Shown one piece after another: positions 36,421 through 48,394 of a stretch of 64,000 nt of DNA (positions are counted from its first letter, which is position 1; each line of letters starts with the position of its first letter). The stretch spans positions 1-64,000 of the forward strand of contig CAUYLG010070404.1 in NCBI GenBank assembly GCA_963573385.1, read 5' to 3'. The position numbers and the translations under genes were made by a program. This DNA comes from Cacajao melanocephalus. Its lineage: Eukaryota; Chordata; Mammalia; Primates; Pitheciidae. The notes below the pieces were generated by a model. The model did not search any database. It was given only the letters and a program-made list of their open reading frames with translations, and was not told where the DNA came from.

Positions 36421-37727
36421 TTACTGGTGGAAGGTCTCGAAACACTGCCCTCCACTGCCTTCAGCTCCTCCTAACCTCAGAGCCTCTGAGCCACTCCTTT
36501 AACTTGTCTAATCTTTACCTCCTGAAACTCTTTCGAGATTTAATTCATCAACACATCTTATCTGCTTGAAAATATCCATGAATTCCATGTAAAAGTTATT
36601 TTCCTAAATCCACAAGTGTTCACAAAGACTGTACTGCCAATTCGGTACAAAGCACTTTTAACAGCATCGTCCTACAATTTTACGTACAGAATATAATGTG
36701 ATGAGCAAAATATTTTAAGATGAAAGATAAATTAAAGGTGGCCAAAAAACTGGTAAGATCCAGAATCATTGCGTAGGTTTTCTGTACATTCTTCCCAGTA
36801 TCATTTAATGATATGATTAGGGTCTCATTGTACGCTTTTTCACCCATGCTACTTCCACTTCTTACATAAGTGTGGAATTCAAATTATTTCTTGAATAATA
36901 TCCCCAGTGCTTCACAGAATGTGTCTCTGCTCCAGAAATGTGTTTCTGTATTCATATATCCCTTCATTTATTTTCCATTACTCAATTAAGAAAGAAAAAA
37001 TAGGAGATGTAACATAAAACATATTACTGTGCCTTATCCAACCAGGTAGACAGATCACTTTCAAATATAGTAGCAAATGCCGTCTTAGTATAAAAGAGCT
37101 TTTAACTTTTCAAATCCAAAGCACTGAGTTATTTTAAGCTCTGCTACCATCAGTCAGTTTCCTGGTGTGGAAGAAGATATAACTTAGATAAAGCTAGAGC
37201 AGCTGGAGCAATCACCACAAATCTCCAGTTATAAAGCTGCTTGCAGCAGTAATACAGGCTGAAAAGTCCCCCTCCTCTCAAAAAAATAATAAGCCATGAA
37301 GAAGTTAATGTGGTGTTAGAGCTAGTAGTCAACCATCTTAGTTGCCATCTGTCATCCCATTGGACCATATAAGTAGAAGTCAGGAAGAAATTCATCTTTT
37401 ATGTTGACATCTTGCAATGTCATTTTCTATTTATGGACATTGTTAAATTTCATTTGATATCAAAATTAATCCAGAAGTTTCTAAGGGAATAAAGTAGTGA
37501 TAAATTTTCAATAATGTTTCGAATATCTCTGAATGAAAGAAAAGTATCTAAGCTTTAAGAAAATTGCTAACCTTCTATAGAATAAAAGCATTTCTCCCAC
37601 AACATGAGTTTCAATTGAGTAATTTTATTTATTCAACTGCTCCAGTCTTCATTGAGAAATATCTGCCCTCAGAAGTTACAATCTGAGTTTACAATGCAGG
37701 TAGCAGCCTACTTTGGATAAATCAAAA
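36421..37727. other. No recognised feature
   Basis: AT-rich DNA. No gene; the 81-codon minus-strand frame at 37150-37395 is unremarkable. Confidence 0.4.
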
Positions 37728-38670
37728 CTTTTTCCAAATACCAATTAAATTCACAATGAGATTCCATTACATATGTACCAGAATGGCTGAAGTTAAAACC
37801 AGGATACCAAATGTTGGTGAGAATGTAGAGTAACATGAACTCTCTCTCACATATTCTTGATGGTAGTATAAAAATCGGTACAGTCCACTTGGAAACTGCA
37901 AGAAAACTGCTAATGCCATTGATGTGCTGTGCCGGTAAATGTTTAACGACTGAGTCTCTGGTGGAGGCTGGGGGAGTAATTTGTACCATTTGCCAATTTC
38001 TATAGTGTAAACACGCCTCTGATGGCCAATCTCAAGCTACCAAAGTGATGTCACTGAACGTGAATTTCGGAAGAGATGTGCAAAGTTAGCTCTTGTGACC
38101 TGGTACAAGCCAGTCCATTTTACCTCTGACTAGGTTGAAAACTCATATTTCCCAAGACCCTACAAATTTCCTCCTAATTATAATCCCAATAGGGATGCAT
38201 ACACGTATTCATGAAAAGCCACATATAAGAATGTTCACAGCAACATTATAAAAGCCGAAACCTGGCGACGATCCACATGTCCACCAACTGGGGGAAAAAT
38301 TAATTGTGGTGTAATCATATAATGGAACAATATTCAACTATGAGAATTAACAAACTACTACTTACCCAACAACACAGATGAATCTCTCAAATCTAATGTT
38401 GATAAAAAGAGCCAGACATCGAAGAATAATGATTCCATTTAAACATAGTTTAAAAACAGGCAAAACTAATCTCTGATGATAGAAAACAAAATAATGGTTA
38501 CCTTTGTAGAGTGAAAGCACCTGAGAAGGGGCACAAGAAGATGTCTTAATCGAGAGATAACAACGCGAGTGTGCTTCTTTTGTAAAAATTCCTTGAGCTA
38601 TAAACTTACGACTGTGTACCTCTTTTGCATGCCAGTCACACAACAATAAAATAAGTTTACTGAAAAGGAA
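37728..38670 (+). mobile_element. Old L1 (L1M type) 3' end, split by an insertion
   Basis: ORF2 C-terminal nucleotide sequence appears as attcacaatgagattccatt, accaaatgttggtgagaatg, a gttcacagcaacattataaa segment and cacatgtccaccaactg, followed by 3'UTR-like gataatgattccatttaaac and ttgtaaaaattccttgagct. Between about 37918 and 38165 the L1 order is broken by unrelated sequence. No open frame remains. Confidence 0.68.
37918..38165. mobile_element. Insertion of about 250 bp inside the old L1
   Basis: The sequence from gtgctgtgccggtaaatgtt through gctaccaaagtgatgtcact to ctgactaggttgaaaac does not belong to L1. It resembles mammalian nonautonomous hAT-type repeats, but I cannot give a name. 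L1 sequence resumes at about 38166. Confidence 0.5.
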
Positions 38671-38744
38671 AATTTTTCCAGCATAACAATTTTGAGGATT
38701 CACTTTCTTCTGTGGTTATTCTCTGTCACTCTAACTCTCATCAC

Positions 38745-38925
38745 CTGTTAAAAAGAGTACAGACCCTAGAGATATACTCTGCTGGTTCTGCTGCTTGCAT
38801 GCTGTGTGACTGCACAAATCTCTTAACCTAAGTTTCAGATTTCTCATCTCTTACAGAGAAATCAACAATATTTACCTCATTGGTATATTACACAGATTAA
38901 AAATAATATCTGTAAAATGCCAACA
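38745..38925 (+). repeat. MIR SINE
   Basis: The order tggttctgctgcttgcatgc, gtgtgactgcacaaatctct, aacctaagtttcagatttct, cagagaaatcaacaatattt and acctcattggtatattacac follows MIR sense orientation. Confidence 0.75.
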
Positions 38926-38964
38926 TGGTGTTTTTCTACAATCCATAACCCCTAGAACGGCCAG

Positions 38965-39535
38965 GATAATGTGTTTTTAGAAAAAGAATAAACATCCAAT
39001 TATGCTAGTCCCTTGCTTAAAACTCTCCAATTACTTGAGCTAAAATAAAATTCTGGCCCAGGCCCTCCATGGCCTGGCCCTTGCCCTCTGCCGGACTTCA
39101 CCTCCTGCTACACTCATTCCCACTCACTGCATTGCAGCCACACTCCCGGTTGTTTGAACTCACCTCGCTGGCTGTTGCCACAGAGGCTTTGCTGGTGCTA
39201 CCAGCTCCGTTTGGAACGTTCCAGCCCCACATCCATGCAGGTCCAGTTCCATGTCCAGATAAGTCTTATATCAAAAATCCTCTTCTCAGAAAAAGACCCT
39301 CCCTGATATTTCAATACACAAGTAGTATCCCCGGTTACTCTCTATCCCATTTCCCTGTTTTATCCATACAGCATTTATTGCTAGCTGGAATCACTTCAAT
39401 TTACTGTCTTTCTTCCATCAATGTAAAAATACATTTCAAAGTAAGGGCTATTGTCTCATATACTCACTACTATATCTTCCAGCACTAGAAGAATACCTGG
39501 CACATAGTAGATACTCACTAGATGGTTGTTGATTG
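38965..39535 (+). mobile_element. L2 LINE 3' end
   Basis: Starts near gctagtcccttgcttaaaac and carries ctccatggcctggcccttgc, cccggttactctctatccca and actatatcttccagcactag, ending with cctggcacatagtagatac and tgattgaaaaaataa. It includes the typical L2 3' terminus. A 139-codon frame here (39069-39488) is an accident of the pyrimidine-rich composition. Confidence 0.88.
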
Positions 39536-41639
39536 AAAAAATAATTAATAAACAATAATTATTTTTCAGAAACAGTCATTATTTCCTCCTTCAAATATTT
39601 TCATATGTCATGAGAGTTTATGAATCTGTAAGCATTTTAGGATGAAACAGACTGACTACATTTGCTTTTTCAACCATTGTTTTTATGTAACAGCCCTGGT
39701 TTCTTTTCTCTTATCTACCCTAAGGATAAGGTCAAGTTCAGGAGTCACCCAAAAGTGTACTACCTCAACAGGGTAAAATGCATCCGTTTGACAGAAGAAA
39801 CAGTTTGAAACTGTTGATTACTAAGACATTGACTCCCATATATGAGAGACTGTGTTAATCTGAGACATGATTTTTATAACTGCATTATGTCTTTTAGAGA
39901 ACTGCATTTAGGGTCCTTTTTCCTTCTGGGATTTTGATGGAGAAATCCTAAAATCCATGTCTTCAGCATGGCTCTTTAAAAAGCAGTTCTTGTTGCTATT
40001 TCTGGGAAAATAGATCTTTAAAATTCTCAATCATTTTCCAAGATGTAAAATGAACAATTCTTTCAGGACATCAAAAATATTGTTCATCTGCATAGTCTCA
40101 TGTCTACTGCAACCAGGATGCTCTTTCTTACCATGTAGTCTGAAGTTGAAAAGATAATGACTCATTAAAATTAAAACGAATCGCCTACATGTAAACCAAA
40201 TCATCAGAGGAAATTTTTTAAATGCTTCTCTAAGCTGAATATTTAGATCTGTTCTATTTAAAATCACAAGATGGAAATCATTTAAAAATACTTTGAGTTT
40301 AATAATCCCCAGAAGTATGAGAATAATATACAATCCTTCTATTTCATGTTATAAAGGCTGATATATAAAATTTTATGTCATCTAACTAATTTGGGAGCCA
40401 TCAGAAGAACTAGTTTAAAGCAACAACAACAAAAACTATACCTCAAATTACAATTTTTTCAAAACTCTCACAAAATAGTTGGGGTTTTAGCTTAATCTAA
40501 CACAGGAAAATTCTGCTTCCTTATAGCTAATATAGATGAAGATGGTCTGGAAGTAGAATTGAAATGGGTGCAGAAGAGAGAAATGGAAACATGCAAGAAA
40601 CAATTTAGAAACCTCACAGACTCAGCGTGGTAGGGGTTTGTCTGTTTTACAGAGAATTAGTTGCAGAGGAAGAAGGCTGTCGATGCCTTTGATCAACGAA
40701 AAACCCTGGAGAGGAGAGACTTACACAGTTCAGGGTTATATAGAGATTAAAAACAAAACGCTTAGAGGAGATGAGATGGCAAAGAAAGCCAGAAATTTTT
40801 AAAGTAGTGGGAGCCAGCACACACAGGAACTGTGATCAATCTCTAATGTCTCACACTTCATTCAGAGCTTTCTTCAAACTGCTGAAACCGTGTTATTTCT
40901 TAGTATTTGGGCTGACTTTAATCATGAAATATTTTTAAAACTGTTTCTCAAAGAATGAAACTTTTCTTTAAAATCATAATTAAATAAATGTTGTTAAAAG
41001 AAAACACTTAAACAAGTTTAGAAATTCCATAATTTCTTTTCCTCAAGAAGTGGTCTTATTTTATAGTCCAGATGGTAATACTGACCCTTATTAACACAAA
41101 TTAAATTGCATGTATCACCTAAATTGTGCCTCATAGTTTCATCTAAGAAAAAAAATGAATATTACCAGATTTACACAGAATTTTCTTCTCTGATAAAAGA
41201 AAACTCATCAGAAAAGATTAATTTTATCCTCTTACACTGAGATATGAATCATCCATGTAATTGCTACATAAATATAAAAATAAAATTTTTGTATTAGGTA
41301 TTTGTTAGAAAAACCAAACTAAACCTCTTACACAATTGGGGGTGAGAAACCCTATGGAGAGAACATCATAAGAAGCCATCTATACAGCTAGTACCATGAG
41401 ATTCCAACAAAGTCAAACCAGATGCAAAGGAAAGCAATTATAACTAAAGTAAATACGGTAATATTTGCGAATACTTGAAGTTGTGACTGACTACAAGTGA
41501 ATGACTGAATAAATCCAGATTAGATACCTCTTATTTTTAACAGTGGCCCCATGGTTAATCTAATAATGGGTGTAAATATTAATAATTTTTCTATAATATG
41601 GAATGCACTCAGAAAATGACATCACAATTAAATGTTCTT
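39536..41639. other. No recognised feature
   Basis: About 2 kb of AT-rich DNA without a recognisable gene or repeat. Open frames are short (the longest, minus strand 40031-40333, shows nothing known). Confidence 0.45.
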
Positions 41640-41682
41640 TTAAATGTTCACTTAGTGCTATAAATTTCCCCTAAATACCACT

Positions 41683-42470
41683 TTAGCTCTCATTGGTTTC
41701 AAATAACTTATTTATTTCTGCCTTCATTTCATAATTTACCCAGTAGTCATTCAGGAGCAGGTTGTTCAGTTTCCATGTAGTTGTACAGTTTTTAGTGAGT
41801 TTCTTAATCCTGAGTTCTAATTTGACTGCACTGTGGTCTGAGAGACAGTATGTTATGATTTCCATTCTTTTGCATTTGCTGAGGAGTGTTTTACTTCCAA
41901 TTATGTGGTCAATTTTAGAATAAGTGTAACGTGGTGCTGAGAAGAATGCATATTCTGTGGATTTGGGGTGGAGAGTTCTGGAGATGTCTATCTGATTGGT
42001 CCAGAGCTGAGTTCAAGTCCTGAATATCCTTGTTAATTTTCTGTCTCATTGATCTGTCTAATATTGACAGTGGAGTGTTAAAGTCTCCCACCATTATTGT
42101 GTGGGAGTCTAAGTCTCTTTGTAGGTCTCTAAGAACTTGCTTTATGTATCTGGGTGCTCCTGGATTAGGTTCATATATATTTAGGAGAGTTAGCTCTTCT
42201 TGTTGCATTGATGTCTTTACTGTTACGTAATGCCTTTGTCTTTTTTGATTTTTGGTGGTTTAAAGTCTGTTTTATCAGAGACTAGGATTACAAACCTTGC
42301 TTTTTTTTTTTTTTTTTTTTTTTTAGCTTTCCATTTACTTGGTAAAACTACCCCATCCCTTTATTTCGAGCCTATGTGTGTCTTTGCACATGAGATTGGT
42401 CTCCTGAGTATAGCACACTGATGGGTCTTGATTCTTTATCCAATTTGCCAGTCTGCGTCTTTAATTGGGG
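41683..42470 (-). pseudogene. L1 ORF2 endonuclease-domain relic
   Basis: L1 ORF2 encodes an apurinic-type endonuclease followed by reverse transcriptase. Here only the endonuclease part survives, in two separate minus-strand frames. The 41915-42208 frame holds the block around VGDFNTPLS, typical of the catalytic Asp/Asn region of this nuclease family. The 41683-41865 frame holds [13 protein letters not shown], whose Ser-Asp-His matches the active-site SDH triad position. Frameshifts separate the frames. A run of 24 T (A on the coding strand) at 42301-42324 further breaks it. No reverse-transcriptase domain follows. Confidence 0.85.
42301..42324. repeat. T24 mononucleotide tract inside L1 ORF2
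   Basis: Twenty-four consecutive T on the plus strand, A on the L1 coding strand. It lies where L1 ORF2 normally has a short A-rich stretch, so it probably grew from that seed. Confidence 0.97.
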
Positions 42471-42789
42471 CATTTAGCCCATTTACATTTTTGGTTATAT
42501 TGTTATATTTGTGAATTTGATCCTGCCATTATGATGGCAGCTGGTTATTTTGCCCGTTAGTTGATTCAGCTTCTTCCTAGTGTCAATGGTCTTTACCATT
42601 TGGTACGTTTTTACAGTGGCTGGTATTGGTTTTTCCTTTCCATGTTTAGTGCTTCCTTCAGGAGCTTTTGTAAAGCAGGCCTGGTGGACAAAATCTCTCA
42701 GCATTTGCTTTTCTGTAAAGGATTTTATTTCTCCTTTGCTTATGAAGCTTAGTTTGGCTGGATATGAAATTCTGGGTTGAAAATTATTT

Positions 42790-43611
42790 TCCTTAAGAAT
42801 GTTGAAGGTTGGCCCCCACTCTCTTCTGGCTTGTAGTGTTTCTGCTGAGAGATATGCTGTTAGTCTGATAGGCTTCCCTTTATGGGTAATGTGACCTTTC
42901 TCTCCGGATCCCTTAACATTTTTTCCTTAATTTCAACCTGGGTGAATCTGACAATTATGTGTCTTCGGGTTGCTCTTCTTGAGGAGTACTTTTGCGGTGT
43001 TCTCTGTATTTCTTGAATTTGAATGTTGGCCTGCCTTGCTAGGTTGGGGAAGTTCTCCTGGATAACAGCCTGAAGTGTTTTTTCCAACTTGGTTCCCCTC
43101 TCCCCATCACTTTCAGGTACACCAGTCGAGCATAGGTTTGGTCTTTTCACATAGTCCCATATTTCTTGGAGGCTTTGTTTGTTCCTTTTCATTCTTTTTT
43201 CTCTAATCTTGTCTTCACGCTTTATTTCATTAAGTTGATCTTCAATCTCTGATATCCTTTCTTCCACTTATTTGGCTACTGATACTTGTGTATGCTTCAT
43301 GACATTCTCATGCTGTGTTTTTCAGCTTCATCAGGTCACTTATGTTCTTTCTCTGCACTGCTTATCCTAGTTATCATTTCCTCTAACCTTTTTTCAAGGT
43401 TCTTAGCTTCCTTGCATTGTGTTAGAACATGCTCCTTTAGCTCAGAGGAGTTTGTTATTACACATCTTCTGAAGCCTACTTCTGTCAATTCATCAAACTA
43501 ATTCTTCAGCCAGTTTTGTTCCTTTGCTGGCAAGGAGTTGTGATCCTTTGGAGGAGAAGAAACGTTCTGATTTTTGGAATTTTCAGCCTTTTTGCACTGG
43601 TTTTTCCTCAT
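42790..43611 (-). pseudogene. L1 ORF1 RNA-binding protein relic
   Basis: ORF1p is the trimeric nucleic-acid chaperone of L1, with an N-terminal coiled coil, an RRM domain and a C-terminal domain. The start codon lies at 43611 (minus strand). The first frame stops soon. A later minus-strand frame, 42860-43267, gives 135 residues with a Glu/Lys/Arg-rich coiled-coil end (EERISEIEDQLNEIKRED) followed by RRM-like sequence (LQEIWDYVKRPNLCSTGVPE, then RRHIIVRFTQVEIKEKML). It ends in a stop where ORF1p normally continues into its C-terminal domain. Broken by frameshifts and stops. Confidence 0.87.
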
Positions 43612-43876
43612 CTTTGTGTATTTATCTGCCTTTGGTCTTTGAAGCTGGTGACTTTTGGATGGGGTTTCAGTGTGGATGTCCTTTCTGTTGATGTTGATGC
43701 TATTCTTTTCTGCTTGTTAGTTTTCCTTCTAACAGTCAGGCTCCTTCGTGCTTCTTTCTTTGGAATCTTAACCAGCCCCATCTCTGGACGGTTTGGGGAA
43801 CTTCCCTGCAGGAATTCCCCTGCCGCCACATTTGGAGCAATTCCAGCCATGGGTCTCGTAAGACAAAACAGCTAAC

Positions 43877-44003
43877 AGAGAATAAAATAGGAGGCTCACT
43901 GCTGCCTTGATCAGCATAACAACTTTGCTGATATATGGGAACTATCTAAATCTTCACAATACAAACCAACGTTCATATATCTAACAAGTGTGTATTTAAA
44001 TGG
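43877..44003. other. No recognised feature
   Basis: Short AT-rich spacer between the L1 and an LTR. Confidence 0.4.
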
Positions 44004-44542
44004 AGAGTTAGTCAGGGTTCTCCAGAGAAACAGAACCTATAAAGATTAGATAGTTGGAGAGATATACAGATGATAGATGATTGATAGATAAATAGACAGT
44101 TATAGAGATAACTTATAACAATAAGTTATTAATTCACTGATTGCAGAGCCTGAGAAGTCCTATGATCTGACATCTGCAAGCCATAGATCCAGAAAAGCCT
44201 GTGGTTCAAAGGCCTGAGAGTCAGAGGACTGATGATGTAGATTCCAGACCCAGTCTTAAGGCATAAGAACTAGCAGCACCAAGGACAGAAGACTGACACC
44301 CAGTTCAAGCAGACAGGCAGAGGAGAGCACAAATCCAATCTTCCTTTGCCTTTTTGTCCTATTCAGGACCTCAAAGAATTGGATGATACCCTTTGGGGAG
44401 GGCCATCCGCTTTCCTTAGTTTACCAGTTTAAATGTGAATCTCTTCCAGAAATACCCTCATGACATAACTAGAGATAATGTCTAAACAGATATCAGGGCA
44501 TGCTGCGACCTAGTCAGGTTAACACATAAAACTACCATCACA
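44004..44542 (-). mobile_element. MLT2-type ERVL LTR
   Basis: Begins agagttagtcagggttctcc and carries atccagaaaagcctgtggtt, tttttgtcctattcaggacc, tccagaaataccctcatgac and ends taaaactaccatcaca. It is the same LTR type as 18410-18815, with an insertion of GATA-like units near 44062-44098. Flanks aatgg (43999-44003) and gatgg (44543-44547) match at four of five positions, consistent with a solo LTR. Confidence 0.78.
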
Positions 44543-45534
44543 GATGGTGTTTGTCATTTCCCATGTATCTTCAAACAAATCATAGATGATTTTTAGAACA
44601 AAACTTTAAAAAATTTTTAATCATTTGTATTTGCTGCGTAAACTTTTCTGTCTTATTTCCCATATGTATAGAATGATAGAGCATAGAAATAATTTTCACA
44701 TATTTAGACCAGTGGTAAATGGTTATAATGTGTAATTACTTCAGCCTCCAAACATAATGAAGATGATGGCATATTCACCAAGATGTAAATGTGTTAACAA
44801 AACAATGTCAATTGCTTAAACTCTGGTACCTCCATATATAGTCTACCTTATTACAGAGGGGCAGGAGAAACGCAATGGCAAAACTACCACCTTAATAAAA
44901 CAGCTCTAAATAATTTACAGGCATTTTTACTTCAAGATTTCTTAGATTTGCTGCTTGGCATAAACTAAGTAAGCGTAAGAGAGCAAAATATGTGGAAGTA
45001 ACAAGTAAGTGCAAGAAAAAGAAACATATTCCAAATAAATCATAAACCACCTCTCTACCACAGAGAAAATACAAAGACCATTGAGTCCTCCACATACACA
45101 AAGGCATTTTTTAAAAAGTGGGTTATGGTGTGGAGGAAGGGAAGAGATTTGACTTTAATGTTAAATGTTATTGGAGTTAGCAAGCATTAACTCTAGACTA
45201 TTTTTCTTTTTGATTTACACAAAGGTCAACCTCTGACTGAAAAATGTGAGCCACAGGTGAAATATTTAATTTTTTAGATGACCTCTAGTGGTCATCCAAG
45301 ACCCACACTGGCATGTGAAAGAAGAGCTGTTTGTTACCAAGAACAAAACCATCAAATAACTAGGAGGGACTGGGACAATGTCCTTTAAGGTAACAGAAAT
45401 TTTCACCTGATAGAATACAGGTAGAGCACATCCAAATGCTTCAAAATGCATGCCCATTAATCCTAAAAGTCTGTATTTAGAAAAGTATCCTGAAAAAAGA
45501 ATTTGACAAAGGTTCAAAAATGTTATGAGCAAGA
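44543..45534. other. No gene; near-palindrome at 45277-45296
   Basis: AT-rich DNA. The segment gatgacctctagtggtcatc is palindromic except for one central pair. No repeat family recognised. Confidence 0.4.
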
Positions 45535-45905
45535 AAGTTTATTCCAGCATTGCTGAGCAACCATGTGTAATGGCAAACAAGGTCGATTGATTAAACAAAT
45601 TATGTACATCCATATAGTGAAATACCAATGCAGCCATCAAGAATAATGATGACATTATAACTGAAATAAGCCAAGCACAGAAAGATAAATATCTCATGTT
45701 CTCACTCATATGTGGCAGCTAGAAATGTGGATCTCATGAAAATAGGGATTAGATAGAGATTAGAAAGCCAGGAAGGATAAGAGGGATGATGAAGGGAAAA
45801 TATATAGAGATATATAAAGGTAGTTATTACCATTTAACTGTACATTTAAAATGGTAAGGATAGTAAATATTATATGTGTATTTACCTCCATAAAATTTTT
45901 AATAA
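45535..45905 (+). mobile_element. Old L1 (L1M type) 3' end
   Basis: Contains tatgtacatccatatagtga, tgaaataagccaagcacag, gttctcactcatatgtggca, ctagaaatgtggatctcatg and acatttaaaatggtaaggat, the L1M ORF2-to-3'UTR order. Diverged and truncated on both sides. Confidence 0.68.
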
Positions 45906-46829
45906 TAATGACATATTTACTGAAATAAAATGAGTAACCAAAATAACATTGAATTTAAAATCAATTATAAATTACAGTAAAATAATATATAAGTATAATA
46001 CCACCCTTGCTAAAAAATCATGAGGGTTTTTATCTGGAAGGTATAAACTAAATAACCAAAGAAGTAGAGGTAAATCTTTGAATAGTGGAATTATAAATGG
46101 GATTTCTTCACAAATTGATTTTCTACTTTGTTGTATATTAACATATTTTGTAATAATGAGTTCTATAATAATTAATACACATAGATAATGGTCCATGAGA
46201 TTATAGACTATTTCTCACAAAACTTATCAAGAAAGCATTTTTCCTGCTCCATCTACCCTACCACCTTTGATGGACTTTGCAAATATCTCAGAACAATCTG
46301 ACTCGCTGACATGTTTTCTCCCTCCCTCTAAAAGGTTGAAAGATAACATTGTATGCTCCGCACACTTCTTTCTTGGAGCTTTATTATTTTAATTGCACCC
46401 TAACTGACCCAAACAAGAAAGCATATCATAGATTTATTTTTATTCTTGAAAGAATAAAAGGTTTTTAATCCAAGAATTTTGATTGTTTTATCCCAAATAT
46501 TTAATTTTCCCAACCCCAAATGATTGAGATAGAGAAAAGGCTATAAAACACAGAATTTTAGCGGTAACTTTCTGAGTCATCATAAGTCTTATCCCTTAGC
46601 TTCTTATATCACTTTTACTATCAAATGTCCTTTTAGAAAGCAAAGAGAAAGCACTGTCCACATCATAAAAATGGTCCACCACCCTGAAACTGCTTTACTT
46701 ACATCATAGCTGAAGGTCCGTGAGGGACTAAACAGCCGTTTTCTGCACTGTTCTGGGAGTGAGCTTATGAACGACAGGGATGTGACACAGGCGCGATATA
46801 CCTTCTATTTGTTCTCAAGTTCCCATTAC
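45906..46829. other. No recognised feature
   Basis: AT-rich DNA. Some of it (45906-46190) may be further decayed L1 3'UTR, but I could not confirm it. Confidence 0.35.
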
Positions 46830-47365
46830 CCTTTGGATTATTTTCTATTGTTCCCAGTTCAAGTTACCTCAGGTTTAGCGGTGTAAAACAACGAATTTTA
46901 TCATCCTATAGTTTTATAAGTTGGAAGTCTAACATAGGTCTCACAGGGCCAAAGTCAAAGTTCTTTTTCTTTCTGTAGGTTTTGATAGGATCTATTTCTG
47001 TGACTTATTCAGCTTCTCAATACCTCCTACATTCATTGGCTCACGGACCCTTTCTTCATCTTCAAAACTAGCAAAAGGAAGCGAAGTCCTTCTCACATCT
47101 CATCACACTACTTCCGTGGTCACATCTCCTTCTCTAACTCTGACTCCTCTTCTGCCTCCCTCTTCTACTTTTAAGGACCCTTATGATTACAGTGGACCCA
47201 GGCGGATAACCCACAATGTTCTCCCTACCTTAAGGTTAATTGACTAAGAACCCTAGTACCACCTGCAAGCTTAAGCCTCTTGCCATGTAATCCAGTATCT
47301 TCATATGTTCCAGAGATTAGGATGTAAACATCTTTGGGGCCATTATCCTGCCTCCCACATCTTCT
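46830..47365 (-). mobile_element. MLT1-type MaLR LTR, minus strand
   Basis: Contains ggctcacggaccctttcttc, tccttctcacatctcatcac, ttctgcctccctcttctact, taaggacccttatgattaca, gcggataacccacaatgtt and ggggccattatcctgcctcc, the reverse-complement order of an MLT1 LTR. Confidence 0.78.
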
Positions 47366-47514
47366 AAAATGTTAAAACATTTGTTATGCCATAGGAGATT
47401 ATGAAAAGATACGTAATTTGTAGAATGGTATTCTACACCATGGAAGAATATCACATTCCACATAAAATTTGTAGAATGATAGCTATCCTCTAAAGGTGAT
47501 GTTCTAATGAACCA

Positions 47515-47990
47515 CCCTTCCAAATCGTCATGCCTTTATGTAGTTCCCTCATCCTGGATGTAGGCTGGCCCTGTGACTCACATTTGACCAATAGAATACA
47601 CCAGAAAGATTCTGCATGACTGCTGAGGCTAGGTCATAAGAAATCATCAGCTTCTACCTGAGTCTCTTGGGATTTTTACACTGAGGGAAGCTGGCTACTG
47701 TGTAAGAAGTCCAACTGTTTTCAGAATGCCATATTAGGGAGAGAAACACCTGGAAGCCAGCCCACAGTATCCCAACAATCCCAGACAAGTAAATGAAGAA
47801 GCCATCTTAGACAACCAACCCAATCAAGCCTTCAGATAATTCCAGCAACAACAATTACCTTATTACAACTGTATGAATGACCCATGTGAGAACTCTGTAG
47901 CTAACCCCAGCCAACCCGCAGAATGATGAATCACTAAGATTGGGGATAGTTTTGTATAACAGTAATTGACAACCAAAATGAATGGTTTTG
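47515..47990 (+). mobile_element. MLT1-type MaLR LTR, plus strand
   Basis: Contains gtaggctggccctgtgactc, tgaccaatagaatacaccag, gcttctacctgagtctcttg, tgtgtaagaagtccaactgt, agaagccatcttagacaacc and tgacccatgtgagaactctg, the sense order of an MLT1 LTR. It lies head to head with the minus-strand LTR just upstream, with about 150 bp between. Confidence 0.75.
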
Positions 47991-48394
47991 GATACAATTA
48001 GACATCTGCTATCAGAAAGGCTTTATTTTTCAAAGGCAATCAAAATTTCAGCTAACTGGGGTCTAACCAAGAGAGTCAATTGCTTTCTCAAAATCCCAAA
48101 TACGTGATGTATTTATAGCTTTGCTCTTTTATTTTAGAATAATGTTTGTACATCCCCCACCCCAAAGACCTGTAAAATTCTGAATCGTTCTAATTTTGTT
48201 ACTGGAATTTTATATTGTCAGAATTTTATCATTTTTCCAATAACTTTTTATTACTAGAAATTTCTAGTAAAATATCATTACCAACAGTACCAAGAGAAAA
48301 CTGTGGCATCGCTATATTCCTCTGTCAGCCACCAACAGGCTAACTGGTTTTCTTTTAAGTTGAATTAATCTTATTAGATCATTCACTATCCAAA
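47991..48394. other. No gene; 20-bp perfect palindrome at 48251-48270
   Basis: AT-rich DNA. ttactagaaatttctagtaa reads identically on both strands. No repeat family recognised. Confidence 0.5.

Larger units (their letters stand above)
41640..43876 (-). mobile_element. Primate L1 5' half: partial 5'UTR, ORF1 and start of ORF2
   Basis: Reading the minus strand from 43876, there is L1 5'UTR, an ORF1 start at 43611, ORF1 coding sequence to about 42800, the inter-ORF gap, and ORF2 from about 42470 to 41683. ORF2 stops after the endonuclease domain, so the element lacks its 3' half. The right end at 43876 lies inside the 5'UTR. The conserved ORF1 and endonuclease text indicates a primate-age L1PA/L1PB-like copy. 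Confidence 0.92.

Noticed and set aside
39069..39488. 139-codon plus-strand frame
   Set aside because: Lies completely inside an L2 3' end.
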